A stretch of 64,000 bases of DNA from UBA2166 sp964463965 (GCA_964463965.1 CAYXED010000001.1:1-64000), one strand, 5' to 3'; positions 26,900 through 36,123 are shown, counted from the stretch's first letter. A program made the numbers and translations. The notes: generated by a model from the sequence alone, not told the origin.

Positions 26900-27904
26900 T
26901 CACACTTTATAATATTCCCGATACCATGCCACAAACTTTCGAACACCTTCCTTCAAAGAAGTTAGTGGCTCAAAACCATAGTGCTCCATTAACTCCCCTA
27001 TATCCGCATAAGTTTCTGGCACGTCACCTAGTTGCAGAGGCAATAAATTTTTGATTGCCTTTTTTCCTATTACATCCTCAATAACCTCAACAAACTTCAT
27101 CAAAGCAACCGGGCTATGGCTTCCAATATTATATAGTCTATAGGGAGCAGCACTACTTTCGGGTTTTGGAGAATCCCCTACCCATGTCAAGTCTGGGGCA
27201 GCAGGTTTGTCTAATACATGGAGAACACCAGTAACAATATCATCAATATAGGTAAAATCACGTTTCATTTTTCCAAAATTGAATAAATCAATTGGTTTAT
27301 CCTCAAAAATTGATTTCGTGAAAATAAATAATGCCATATCTGGCCGTCCCCAAGGACCATAGACAGTGAAAAAACGAAGCCCAGAACAAGGAAGATTAAA
27401 CAAATGAGCATAAGTATGAGCCATTAATTCATTAGATTTTTTCGTAGCGGCGTATAAGGAAACTGGATGATCAACATTATCACGAACAGAAAATGGCATC
27501 TGGGTGTTACCTCCATAAACAGAACTTGAAGAAGCATATACCAAATGTTCGATGTTTTGATGCCTGCAACATTCAAGAATATTTAAAAATCCAGTTACAT
27601 TACTTTCAGTATATACATGGGGATTAGATAATGAATAACGAACGCCAGCTTGAGCTGCAAGATGAACTACCTGGCGAATCTCTAAGGATCTAAATAATTT
27701 ACTCATCTCTGAGTAATCCAAAATATCTTTTCTATAAAAGGTGAATTTCTCATACAACTCGAGCTTAGCTAGGCGTGCTTCCTTCAGTGTAGGCTCATAA
27801 TATGTATTCATATTATCAAGCCCAACAACATCATCCCCACGCTCTAAAAGCTTTTTGGAAAGATGAAACCCGATAAACCCTGCGGCCCCTGTTACTAAAA
27901 TCAT
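26900..27904 (-). CDS. UDP-glucuronate 4-epimerase-like nucleotide-sugar epimerase
   Basis: NAD-dependent short-chain dehydrogenase/epimerase, most like enzymes that interconvert UDP-glucuronate and UDP-galacturonate for surface polysaccharides. The 334-residue protein has the Rossmann motif TGAAGFIGFHL, the catalytic Tyr-Lys pair (SLYAATKKSNEL), a Ser-rich site ASSSSVYGG, and the family-specific stretch RFFTVYGPWGRPDMALFIF. MKRDFTYIDDI is the usual UDP-sugar contact. Uronic acids are common sites for sulfated polysaccharides, so this enzyme could feed the glycan island further right, but that is inference. It is cotranscribed with ychF (6-nt gap). Confidence 0.85.
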   Translation of the reverse strand: MILVTGAAGFIGFHLSKKLLERGDDVVGLDNMNTYYEPTLKEARLAKLELYEKFTFYRKDILDYSEMSKLFRSLEIRQVVHLAAQAGVRYSLSNPHVYTESNVTGFLNILECCRHQNIEHLVYASSSSVYGGNTQMPFSVRDNVDHPVSLYAATKKSNELMAHTYAHLFNLPCSGLRFFTVYGPWGRPDMALFIFTKSIFEDKPIDLFNFGKMKRDFTYIDDIVTGVLHVLDKPAAPDLTWVGDSPKPESSAAPYRLYNIGSHSPVALMKFVEVIEDVIGKKAIKNLLPLQLGDVPETYADIGELMEHYGFEPLTSLKEGVRKFVAWYREYYKV

Positions 27905-27967
27905 ATCGCTACAATACTCTCATTATAGATAATAGAGAATTAAGGCAGCTTAAACTAGATTTCATTT

Positions 27968-29770
27968 TTATACCAGTGAAGAATGAATGACCTGAGCAAG
28001 CTTCTGAGTGATTCCAGGAATACGTTGAAGCTCCTCGGTTGTTGCTTGTTTAATATTTTCAATTGAGCCCAGTTCTTTGAGTAAAGCCTGCTTACGCACT
28101 TTTCCTACTCCACGAATTTCACTTAGCTTCGAATAAAGCATCCCTTGGCTGCGAAGCTTTCTATGATAGGTCACTGCAAAACGATGCGCTTCATCTCGAA
28201 CTCGTTGAAGAGTATGAGTTCCCGACGATCGTGGATCTAAAGGAATTGACTTAGAACTATCTTTGACAAAAACACGCTCGAACTTTTTGTCCTTAGCTTT
28301 TGCCAAAGCAATGACTGGAATTTCCTCTAAACCACACTCTATCAAACTCCCACGAGCGGCAGATAATTGTCCACGTCCACCATCAATCAATATAAGATCA
28401 GGTCGCAATATTTCCCCACTACAAATACGGTTTGCAAAACGCTTGACAATCTCAGCAACCATTGCAAAATCATTAGGACCACTAGTCATTTTTATTTTGA
28501 ACCTCCTATAATCAGACTTTACGGGAAGGCCATCCACAAAAACTGACAGGGAACCGACTGACTCGTTGCCTTGTATATTTGAAATGTCAATGCCAACTAC
28601 ACGCCGTGGCAGAACAGTTAACCTGAGCATATCCATAAGCACCTGCAAAACATCAGCATTATTTGTCTTCATTTTTGCATGCGCCTCTAAGCGAACTTTT
28701 GCGTTCTCATGTGCCAATGATAATAACTTAACTTTTGCCCCTCGCTGTGGAAACACAATCCGAACTGCTTCACCTTTACGTTGAGATAACCATGGAATAA
28801 TTACTCCGTGATCACGCAATTGAAGAGGCAATAAGATTTCTTTCGGAGGAATTACCTCCATTGAGTAGAATTGCTCCATAATTGACAAAAGACAGTCGTG
28901 ATCTGATTGATCTTTCACATTACTCCAAAAAAACTCTTTTCGCCCGATAAGAAGGCCTCCACGTATGAAAAGAATCTGAACAGCTAATAATTCTCCCTCT
29001 CGAGCCATTCCCAGAACATCTTGATCAAGCATACCAAGCTGAACAACCCTCTGCTTCTCTAATACCCTTTTCACTTTGAACAGTTGATCACGTTTACGTG
29101 CAGCCTCCTCAAAATCACATCTTTCAGAAGCTTCTTCCATCTCAACCTTTAAGGAATCACAGAGGTCTTGATCCCTTCCTTCAAGAAACATCCTTACTTG
29201 GGAGACAATCCCATGATATTCCTCAACCGTCTGATTTCCGATACAAGGGGCCATACAACGTTTGATTTCAAACTCAAGACAGGCCCTGTCGACACGATGG
29301 TGTAAATCTAATTCACAAGTCGCAAGAGGAAAGATTTTCCGAATTAACCCTAAAGTTGAGCGTAAAGCTCCTGCAGGAACGTAAGGCCCGAAATAAAGGG
29401 CTCCATCATTTTCAACTTTTCGAACAACTGTCAAACGTGGGAAATCGTCTCTAACTGGAAGACGAAGGTATGGATACTGTTTATCATCACGAAGAACCAC
29501 ATTAAATCTCGGTTTATGATGTTTAACTAAATTACTTTCGAGAAGAAGCGCTTCTAAATCAGACGCCGTTACAATCCAATCAATCTCACTAACTTCTTTG
29601 ACCATACGAGTGGTCTTGGAAGAATGTACTGCGCTATTTTGAAAATATGATCGCACGCGAGATGAAAGAGAGCAGGCCTTCCCAATATAAATAATAACTC
29701 CACTTGAATCTTTCATCAGGTAGACCCCTGGCGCGTCTGGGAGATGTGGTAAGGATATTGTGTTGCTCAT
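27968..29770 (-). CDS. uvrC: Excinuclease ABC subunit C
   Basis: Makes both incisions in nucleotide excision repair. Its 600 residues give the full domain order: N-terminal GIY-YIG nuclease (PDAPGVYLMKDSSGVIIYIGKA), a Cys-rich segment (CLEFEIKRCMAPCIG), the UVR UvrB-binding motif (CDFEEAARKRDQL), the C-terminal RNase H-like nuclease (VGIDISNIQGNESVGS, LILIDGGRGQL) and two helix-hairpin-helix motifs (IRGVGKVRKQALL, IPGITQKLAQVI). The first ATG at 29770 is used. It appears to be transcribed on its own. Confidence 0.97.
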   Translation of the reverse strand: MSNTISLPHLPDAPGVYLMKDSSGVIIYIGKACSLSSRVRSYFQNSAVHSSKTTRMVKEVSEIDWIVTASDLEALLLESNLVKHHKPRFNVVLRDDKQYPYLRLPVRDDFPRLTVVRKVENDGALYFGPYVPAGALRSTLGLIRKIFPLATCELDLHHRVDRACLEFEIKRCMAPCIGNQTVEEYHGIVSQVRMFLEGRDQDLCDSLKVEMEEASERCDFEEAARKRDQLFKVKRVLEKQRVVQLGMLDQDVLGMAREGELLAVQILFIRGGLLIGRKEFFWSNVKDQSDHDCLLSIMEQFYSMEVIPPKEILLPLQLRDHGVIIPWLSQRKGEAVRIVFPQRGAKVKLLSLAHENAKVRLEAHAKMKTNNADVLQVLMDMLRLTVLPRRVVGIDISNIQGNESVGSLSVFVDGLPVKSDYRRFKIKMTSGPNDFAMVAEIVKRFANRICSGEILRPDLILIDGGRGQLSAARGSLIECGLEEIPVIALAKAKDKKFERVFVKDSSKSIPLDPRSSGTHTLQRVRDEAHRFAVTYHRKLRSQGMLYSKLSEIRGVGKVRKQALLKELGSIENIKQATTEELQRIPGITQKLAQVIHSSLV

Positions 29771-29813
29771 TTGACCTCGTATTTACTCTCGAGACTGAAT
29801 CTACTAGTATACC

Positions 29814-29841
29814 TTGCTAACTAAGAGCGCACTTTAAGAAT
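29814..29841 (+). promoter_or_regulatory. Weak candidate promoter of tRNA-Phe
   Basis: TTGCTA (29814-29819) and AAGAAT (29836-29841) are 16 nt apart and each matches four of six consensus bases. A start about 18 nt before the tRNA would result. Modest support only. Confidence 0.35.
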
Positions 29842-29865
29842 AGCTTGCCGACATCAACAATGGTA

Positions 29866-29941
29866 GCCGAGATAGCTCAGTCGGCAGAGCAGAGGCCTGA
29901 AAAGCCTCGTGTCGGCAGTTCGATTCTGCCTCTCGGCACCA
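29866..29941 (+). tRNA. tRNA-Phe (GAA)
   Basis: Acceptor stem GCCGAGA/TCTCGGC, D arm GCTC..GAGC, anticodon stem GAGGC/GCCTC with loop CTGAAAA giving anticodon GAA, and a T arm with GGCAG TTCGATT CTGCC. The CCA end is encoded. Length is 76 nt. Confidence 0.96.
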
Positions 29942-30071
29942 CCCACATAAGCAAGGACCCTGAAAAACTCGACCTCCCAGCTAACATCGGAAACAAGCAA
30001 CAATCACACATGCGCCTTAAATGCCTATTAAGACGAACAATAACCTAAAAATAAACACATAAAATACCTCG

Positions 30072-30989
30072 CTAAATAGAAGGAGGCCATTTTATGCGAG
30101 AAACCTCTGCCAAGGCGAGAATCAAGCTATGTATCCCTTTACGTCCATGCCCCTGTGATTCAAGTGCCAAATATAATTGGTGTGCTAAAGCAAGACCGGG
30201 CATTACCAATCGCATACGGCGTGCTTCAGCAAGAGCAATTGCCATATCCTTTGAGAAATGCTCCACAAAGAAACCAGGATCAAAACTTCCCTTACACATT
30301 CGAGGTGCATAATTTGTAAGCGCCCATGAGCCCGCAGCCCCAGTGCTTACCGAGGCAATAACAGATTCCAAATCTAACCCCACTTTGTAAGCGTAAAGTA
30401 ACGCTTCACACACACCAACCATTCCAGTTGCTATAAGTGTTTGGTTTACCAATTTTGCATGTTGCCCATTTCCAACGGCCCCTTGATGAATAATAGTCGT
30501 ACCCATGAGAGCAAAGACAGGGTGGACCAATTTGAATACCTCAGTATTCCCTCCCACCATAATCGATAGACTAGCATCTTTTGCACCAACGTCCCCTCCA
30601 GACACAGGCGCATCAAGACTAGCAATATCTACAGCACTGGCTTGAAAGTAAATTTCCCTTGCCAAAGTAGGTTCACTAGTAGTCATATCCACCACAACGC
30701 TACCCTGCCGAAGATGCGCTAAAAGTCCATCAGGTCCAAGAAAAACCGCACGGACATCCTTTGGAAATCCCACCATAGTAATAACAAGATCAGAACACCT
30801 GGCTACTGCAGCAGGAGACTCAGCCCAATCAGCGCCCATTTCAAACAAAGCCTTCGCACGTGCACGTGTACGAGTGTGTACCGTAACAGAATAACCCGCC
30901 ATCAAAAGATGAGAGCACATAGCAGCCCCCATAACCCCAGTCCCAATCCATCCTATTTTTGCCGTCTGTGGTGTAATTTTCCCAATCAT
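30072..30989 (-). CDS. 3-hydroxyisobutyrate dehydrogenase-family oxidoreductase
   Basis: NAD(P)-dependent beta-hydroxyacid dehydrogenase; members act on 3-hydroxyisobutyrate, tartronate semialdehyde or succinic semialdehyde. The Rossmann motif IGWIGTGVMGAAMC is at the N terminus, followed by the substrate-binding DAPVSGGDVGAK and the catalytic Lys in GQHAKLVNQTL. The ATG at 30989 gives the normal ~305-residue length and starts just before the Rossmann fold. The frame is open from a TTG at 31049, which would add 20 polar residues and reach into the divergent promoter region. The true substrate cannot be told; similar proteins are also annotated as succinic semialdehyde or glyoxylate reductases (GLYR type). 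Confidence 0.88.
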   Translation of the reverse strand: MIGKITPQTAKIGWIGTGVMGAAMCSHLLMAGYSVTVHTRTRARAKALFEMGADWAESPAAVARCSDLVITMVGFPKDVRAVFLGPDGLLAHLRQGSVVVDMTTSEPTLAREIYFQASAVDIASLDAPVSGGDVGAKDASLSIMVGGNTEVFKLVHPVFALMGTTIIHQGAVGNGQHAKLVNQTLIATGMVGVCEALLYAYKVGLDLESVIASVSTGAAGSWALTNYAPRMCKGSFDPGFFVEHFSKDMAIALAEARRMRLVMPGLALAHQLYLALESQGHGRKGIHSLILALAEVSRIKWPPSI

Positions 30990-31062
30990 TGTCTCAAAAT
31001 TTACAAATCCTTTACTATTTCTAGTTCTCGTTATCTTTGGGAGATCCAAGAACTAATAAATT

Positions 31063-31070
31063 GCTATAAT
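31063..31070 (+). promoter_or_regulatory. Extended -10 promoter for a leaderless argE-NAGS mRNA
   Basis: The sequence TTGCTATAAT (31061-31070) contains a perfect TATAAT (31065-31070) preceded by the extended -10 TG. The expected start, 6-8 nt downstream, coincides with the ATG at 31077, and there is no Shine-Dalgarno. The -35 position has no consensus match, as is usual for extended -10 promoters. Confidence 0.6.
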
Positions 31071-31076
31071 ACCCCC

Positions 31077-32165
31077 ATGACTGTTGAGCAAATTCTAGGG
31101 CATCTTATCGAACAACACACCGAGAATCCAGATGGAAATGAAGAATCGATGTGTCGTTTACTCCATAAAGAACTCACAATCCGCCACGCAGATAAAGTTG
31201 AAACCACCTTGGTCCCTCGGACCAAAACTAAATGTTCTAATGCTTATGTATTTGCAACATTTGGAAAACCTGAACTCCTCATTAACGCACATATTGATAC
31301 CGTACCAGCAAATTCTGGATGGACTAGAGATCCATGGAAACCAGTGATAACTGAAGATAAGGTCATTGGACTAGGTGCTACAGATACAAAGGGTGCAATT
31401 GCTGCAATTCTTATTGCACTTGAAGCCGTTACTCCCCACAACACAGGAATACTTTTTTCTGGTGACGAAGAAAACGGAACAACTTGCATTAAGTCGTTTG
31501 TTAATTCCCCACAAATTAAAGGGATTCAACGTGCGATTGTATGCGAACCAACCAATCGATATGCAGGGTCCTCTCATCGTGGTATTAGTGCATATCACGC
31601 GAATTTATCTGGTAAGGGAGGCCACTCATCAAACGCAGATTACATGCAAAAGCCAATAAGCACACTATCGCATCTAGCAATTGAACTAGATAACCTTGGA
31701 CAAAAATATCTTACGCAAGACTCAGGCAATGCTCAAGGCATCTGCATGAATATTGCAGCTCTCGACGGAGGAGTTGCATTCAATGTCGTTCCAGATGAAG
31801 GCACTCTTACTTGGTCTATTCGGCCACCACATAGCTTTAAATACAACGCATTCAATCAAAAAGTTGAATCAATTATAAAAAATGTTAATCCAGATATTTT
31901 ACTCACGTGCTTTCTAAATAACCCTCCATTTTCTACAATGCATCTTCAAGAATTTGAAAAAACTATTGGGTCCCATGTTCTCGGATTTGTCCCTCTCGAG
32001 TTCTGGACTGAGGCTGCAATCATTTCAGAAGCCGAAGTTAATGCCATTGTTATTGGCCCAGGAAATATCGCCCAAGCTCATAGTGCCGATGAATGGATAA
32101 GCCGTAAAGACCTGCAATGGGCAGTTGACCTTTTTATAGACATATTTAAAAGTACCCACAAATGA
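31077..32165 (+). CDS. ArgE-type deacetylase (N-acetylornithine or N-acetylcitrulline)
   Basis: Zinc peptidase of the M20 family that removes an acetyl group in arginine synthesis. The 362-residue protein has the metal motif INAHIDTVPANSGW, GLGATDTKGAIAAIL with the bridging Asp, SGDEENGT with the catalytic Glu, CEPTN and SSHRGISAYHANLSGKGGHSS, and a final His in AQAHSADEW. The ATG at 31077 gives the normal N terminus; an open frame runs further upstream to 30876 but is antisense to the dehydrogenase. Its stop overlaps the NAGS-like gene by 4 nt. In Xanthomonas, an N-acetylcitrulline deacetylase of this size lies beside a NAGS/kinase fusion, so the acetylcitrulline route is possible here. DapE-type activity is the alternative. 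Confidence 0.8.
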   Translation: MTVEQILGHLIEQHTENPDGNEESMCRLLHKELTIRHADKVETTLVPRTKTKCSNAYVFATFGKPELLINAHIDTVPANSGWTRDPWKPVITEDKVIGLGATDTKGAIAAILIALEAVTPHNTGILFSGDEENGTTCIKSFVNSPQIKGIQRAIVCEPTNRYAGSSHRGISAYHANLSGKGGHSSNADYMQKPISTLSHLAIELDNLGQKYLTQDSGNAQGICMNIAALDGGVAFNVVPDEGTLTWSIRPPHSFKYNAFNQKVESIIKNVNPDILLTCFLNNPPFSTMHLQEFEKTIGSHVLGFVPLEFWTEAAIISEAEVNAIVIGPGNIAQAHSADEWISRKDLQWAVDLFIDIFKSTHK

Positions 32166-33292
32166 CATCACACGATCTCGTTACCCGTTTTCTGACTAGC
32201 ATAGGTCATTCTGATGAGGCCGATTTTTACCTCAAACTATTTAAGAACGAACGTCCAGAGCGATTTGCGATTATTGTTGCTGGAAGCTCGACCATTCAAG
32301 AAACCCCTGAAGTACTTATTACCGATTTGCGATTTCTTGCACAACTTAAACTTACCCCTGTTGTAGTCTTCGGAATCCTTCATCCTACTAAATCCCTACA
32401 ATCTTTAAAAACCATATACAACCAGCTACACGCACATGCAAAATGCAAAATTGTCGATGCAACAGATCTTCATCAAGTCCAAGCGCTCACTCAAAATAAT
32501 GGAATCCCTCTAGTTTCATTTCCAAAAGAAGCCTCAACAATTAATGATCGTTTTGACATACTTGCAATTTTAGCAAAGTTTCTCTGTTCTCGAAAAATTA
32601 TGTTCCTGGGTACTCGCAGTGGATTACAAAACCGTGACGGCACTATAGTGTCCCTTGTTAATATGGCAAACCAATACGAAAAATTGCTGGCACCTGATCA
32701 ATTGCCACCACACCAACAAGCTTTGTTACGCCAAATCAACAGAATTTTTCAAACCATCGACCGAAAAACAACTATTGCAATTACCTCCCCACTTGATCTT
32801 CTACGTGAACTTTTTACCTCAACAGGAGCAGGTACTTTAATTAGAGCAGGATCGTCGGTTGAAAAGGTTGAGAGTATGAGTCATGTGGACCACTTACGGG
32901 TACAGACACTTATCGAAACTGCTTTTGGCAATACACTTATTAATGATTTTTTTTCTCGTCCAATAGCAGCCTTATATCTTGCTGATGATTACCGTGGAAC
33001 TGCTATCATCACGAACACCCCTGTAGGATTTTACCTGACAAAATTCGCAGTAGATCGAGAGGCTCGCGGGGAAGGTGTAGGCCATGACCTCTGGTGGGCA
33101 TTACAGCAAGATTACCCAAGGTTATTTTGGCGAAGCCACGCAAACAACCCTTTTGTTTCATGGTATGAAAAACAGTGTGACGGTCTAATCCGAAAAAATT
33201 CATGGTATATCTTCTGGAAAGGCATTGCATCTCCAGATATTGAGAATGTGATTGATTATGCCTGCCAGGCACCTATTGACTTTAAATCCTAA
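32162..33292 (+). CDS. Vertebrate-type N-acetylglutamate synthase with degenerate kinase domain
   Basis: Makes N-acetylglutamate, the first step of arginine synthesis. The N-terminal ~225 residues have the amino-acid-kinase fold layout (FAIIVAGSST, then LRFLAQLKLTPVVVFGIL), but the Lys and glycine-rich motifs of acetylglutamate kinase are missing. The C-terminal ~150 residues match the NAT (DUF619) domain of vertebrate-like NAGS: YLTKFAVDREARGEGVGHDLW, LFWRSHANNPFVSWY and WYIFWKG. So this is probably a synthase only, with a structural kinase remnant as in animal NAGS. The ATG overlaps the deacetylase stop (ATGA), so translation is coupled. Its 3' end overlaps convergent prmA by 11 nt. Confidence 0.8.
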   Translation: MTSHDLVTRFLTSIGHSDEADFYLKLFKNERPERFAIIVAGSSTIQETPEVLITDLRFLAQLKLTPVVVFGILHPTKSLQSLKTIYNQLHAHAKCKIVDATDLHQVQALTQNNGIPLVSFPKEASTINDRFDILAILAKFLCSRKIMFLGTRSGLQNRDGTIVSLVNMANQYEKLLAPDQLPPHQQALLRQINRIFQTIDRKTTIAITSPLDLLRELFTSTGAGTLIRAGSSVEKVESMSHVDHLRVQTLIETAFGNTLINDFFSRPIAALYLADDYRGTAIITNTPVGFYLTKFAVDREARGEGVGHDLWWALQQDYPRLFWRSHANNPFVSWYEKQCDGLIRKNSWYIFWKGIASPDIENVIDYACQAPIDFKS

Positions 33293-34139
33293 ATAACATT
33301 GCAAGCCACTTCTCTTCTTCTCTTTCATCTAAAAAGACCCACTCTTCTGCTATCATCGCTTCGTAGACTTGGGTTCGATCAGTAACGAGTATTCCAGAAA
33401 CTAAAAGAACTGTCCCTCGTGAGTCCAGGAATTTTTTAAACATATGGCATGATGCAAGGATAGTACGGGCATCAAGGTTTGCCAAAATTACGTTAAAAGC
33501 TTTATCTGGAGCAATCGCTTCAAGAGCTACTTCTTGAAGAAAAAGTTCGCTTAAAAACCCATTTTCGTGTGCATATTGCTTGGCACATGATACCGCTACT
33601 GGGTCTGAATCTATACCTAAGGCAAAAGATGCGCCGCATCTTAACGCCACCATTGCAAGAATCCCACTACCAGTCCCAACATCGAAAACTTTCTCTCCCC
33701 CTCTGATTATGTCTTCGATCCATTCAATTAACATTTTTGTAGTAGCATGATGTCCAGTCCCAAAGGCCTGCCTGGGATCTATAACCAACTCAAGCACTCC
33801 TTGTGAAATTGGCACAGGATGCCAAGATGGCCTAATTAAAATTTTCTTTCCGATCCAAAGTGGAGAGACAGATGCACTCCAAACTTCATTCCAATCTTTT
33901 ACAGGAACATCCTTAATCACAACATCCATTGATAATATCGCTAAATTATTATCTCGAAGTGCGGAACAAATGTGCTCAAGAAGCCTATCAGACCACTCTG
34001 ATTCACACCAATAAACTCTAGTGCATTTCAGATCATTCCAGGCTCCACGAAACCCAGAAATTTGCATAGAACCTACGAGTTCGCCCGCATCAAACTCCAC
34101 AGGAAACACTAATTCAATATATTTTTCTGATTTCAGCAC
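33282..34139 (-). CDS. prmA: Ribosomal protein L11 methyltransferase
   Basis: SAM-dependent enzyme that trimethylates lysines of ribosomal protein L11. The 285-residue protein has an N-terminal substrate-recognition domain and a class I methyltransferase core: FDVGTGSGILAMVALRCG (motif I), DSDPVAVSCAKQYAHENG (motif II) and NVILANLDARTI (NPPF-like catalytic region written here as NLDA). The PrmA-specific DPRQAFGTGHHATTKMLIEW immediately precedes motif I. A GTG start at 34139 is used. The 3' ends of prmA and the NAGS gene overlap convergently by 11 nt. Confidence 0.93.
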   Translation of the reverse strand: MLKSEKYIELVFPVEFDAGELVGSMQISGFRGAWNDLKCTRVYWCESEWSDRLLEHICSALRDNNLAILSMDVVIKDVPVKDWNEVWSASVSPLWIGKKILIRPSWHPVPISQGVLELVIDPRQAFGTGHHATTKMLIEWIEDIIRGGEKVFDVGTGSGILAMVALRCGASFALGIDSDPVAVSCAKQYAHENGFLSELFLQEVALEAIAPDKAFNVILANLDARTILASCHMFKKFLDSRGTVLLVSGILVTDRTQVYEAMIAEEWVFLDEREEEKWLAMLFRI

Positions 34140-34315
34140 TTATGCTACAATCGCTGTTTGAAAAAATATTTTGCATAATTCTAGTGTTTCCATAACTTAA
34201 AGTAACATTTGACAAGCGTTTTTTACTAAAATCAATGGAAACTCCCATCTTGTTCTAAGAAACATTCGCGTGATACCATACACCAGCTTGGGATAGTAAA
34301 AACTTTTCAAAATTC

Positions 34316-35806
34316 ATGCTTCTTCAGATAGATAGGCAAACATCACGCCAACCCGACATGCTCGAAACAGATATCCTTCGTCTACGTGCGTTACGCGTTA
34401 CGACTTATCTTACAGATGCCGGTCTTTATACACTCCCATCTTCATCCCAAAAGGAAAGCGCAGATACTCATCGCTGGAAAATAGGCGCTGAGCCTCTCTT
34501 TTTATCTCCTCAAAAATACTCAGCAATTGAGGAGCTTGGACCTATTCTTCACTTATTCTTGCAGGCCTGCAACACACTCTACCTCCAAAGCGTATCTGGG
34601 CGTCAACCTTCATGGGTAGCTGAATATCTTGATATCGGAAAACCTGAAGAAGTAGTCAAATTTGCTCGTATGCGTCGGTTACGTGGAGATATACCATCCA
34701 TCATCCGTCCTGATGTCATACTCACAGACACCGGTTATGTGATTACCGAGCTTGACTCTGTTCCTGGAGGATTTGGCCTCACCAGTGCACTTATTAATGC
34801 TTATCACGATACTCCACCGAGCCAAGCAACCACTTTACCAGAAAATCCACTGATCAATGGTTTTGTAAAAATGATTCGAAGCATAGCCTGTGCACCTAAT
34901 ATGACCGAACAAGAAACGCTTCTCGCAATTGTTGTATCTGAGGAAGCTAAAGATTACCGTCCAGAAATGACTTGGCTGGCAACTCAACTTTCTAAAGGCG
35001 GACTCAAAACCTATACTGTAACCCCACAAGAAATTGAGTTTACTGAAGATAGTTTGAATATTCTTGTGGATGGAAAGTTACATCCTGTTACAGTGCTTTA
35101 TAGGTTTTTTGAATTATTTGATTTGAAGAATATTCCAAAAACGGAATTATTTATGTACAGCAATAAGAAAAACCGTGTCCTTGTAACACCGCCTTTTAAA
35201 GCTTTTCTAGAAGAAAAAATGTGGTTTGCATTTTTACATCACCCCATGCTGTTACAGTATTGGAATGAAGCACTGGGCAAAGAGCACGTATCACACTTAC
35301 AATCTGTCATACCAAAAACGTGGATTCTTGACCCTCGCCCACTTCCACCGCACGCGCTCATTCCTGAATTCACGCCAATGGGCCATCCTATAAACCATTG
35401 GCAACAACTGAAAAAACTAACAAAAAAATTCCGCCACTATGTTATTAAACCATCAGGGTTTTCCCCACTCGCATGGGGAAGTCGTGGAGTACATGTAGGA
35501 CATGACCTTTCACAGAAAAGATGGGAAGCTGCCATTGATGATGCCCTCCAGTCCTTCTATAACACCCCATATATATTACAGGAGTTTCATACTGGACAAC
35601 ATGTAACACTACCTTACTATAATGCAGAAGATGAAACCGTTAAAGATATGACGGGACGAGTAAGGCTTTGCCCCTATTATTTTATTAATGAAGATACTAC
35701 CCAATTAGCTGGTACAATGGCCACATTATGTTCACTTGAAAAAAAAATTATTCATGGCATGAAAGATGCGATTATCGTTCCTTGTATTGCAGGGGGTAAC
35801 CTATGA
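34316..35806 (+). CDS. ATP-grasp-like protein of unknown function
   Basis: I do not recognise this 496-residue protein with confidence. Two segments suggest a ligase of ATP-grasp type. ITELDSVPGGFGLTSAL (about residues 141-157) resembles the acidic-substrate region of circularly permuted ATP-grasp proteins. VIKPSGFSPLAWGSRGVHVG (about 374-393) resembles the ATP-binding Lys and glycine-rich loop, followed by an acidic-aromatic strand YILQEF. There is no signal peptide or membrane helix. Starts at 34316 (ATG) or 34358 (MLETDILRL) are both possible; neither has a clear Shine-Dalgarno. The stop overlaps the glutaredoxin-like gene (ATGA), so the two products are probably made together. The function is open. 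Confidence 0.6.
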   Translation: MLLQIDRQTSRQPDMLETDILRLRALRVTTYLTDAGLYTLPSSSQKESADTHRWKIGAEPLFLSPQKYSAIEELGPILHLFLQACNTLYLQSVSGRQPSWVAEYLDIGKPEEVVKFARMRRLRGDIPSIIRPDVILTDTGYVITELDSVPGGFGLTSALINAYHDTPPSQATTLPENPLINGFVKMIRSIACAPNMTEQETLLAIVVSEEAKDYRPEMTWLATQLSKGGLKTYTVTPQEIEFTEDSLNILVDGKLHPVTVLYRFFELFDLKNIPKTELFMYSNKKNRVLVTPPFKAFLEEKMWFAFLHHPMLLQYWNEALGKEHVSHLQSVIPKTWILDPRPLPPHALIPEFTPMGHPINHWQQLKKLTKKFRHYVIKPSGFSPLAWGSRGVHVGHDLSQKRWEAAIDDALQSFYNTPYILQEFHTGQHVTLPYYNAEDETVKDMTGRVRLCPYYFINEDTTQLAGTMATLCSLEKKIIHGMKDAIIVPCIAGGNL

Positions 35807-36030
35807 CCTTATACTCTGTTGACTGGTGCCCGGAATGTATTTTGGTAAAACAAAAGCTTGCTTCCCTTGAAGTCACTTATGACGAAATTAAGGTTCCGGA
35901 CAGCCACTCTGAGAGAACACAGTTACAGGAGGCTTCAAATCAAACCTACGTCCCAGTATTGATAGATGACGACACTGTCCTTACCGAAACTACTGATATA
36001 CTTTATCATCTACAAAAAATATATGGATAG
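35803..36030 (+). CDS. Small glutaredoxin-like protein
   Basis: A 75-residue thioredoxin-fold protein with active site SVDWCPEC (cysteines at 9 and 12), then a cis-Pro region QTYVPVLIDDD and a closing TETTDILYHLQKIY. These are features of glutaredoxins and of the glutathione S-transferase N-terminal domain. CPEC replaces the usual CPYC. The ATG overlaps the stop of the ATP-grasp-like gene by 4 nt, and a 93-nt gap separates it from kamA. It may supply electrons for, or share the thiol substrate of, the adjoining putative ligase; that is inference. Confidence 0.8.
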   Translation: MTLYSVDWCPECILVKQKLASLEVTYDEIKVPDSHSERTQLQEASNQTYVPVLIDDDTVLTETTDILYHLQKIYG

Positions 36031-36123
36031 TTTACTTTACACAAACTAAAAACGAGTAAATTTTATTTAGCCACTATACGATACGGTGAAAAAAATACTT
36101 GAAGCTTATTTAAGGAGAATCGA

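Noticed and set aside
30876..31076. Upstream extension of the deacetylase frame
   Set aside because: It is antisense to the dehydrogenase gene and lies before an extended -10 promoter; the ATG at 31077 fits the family start.
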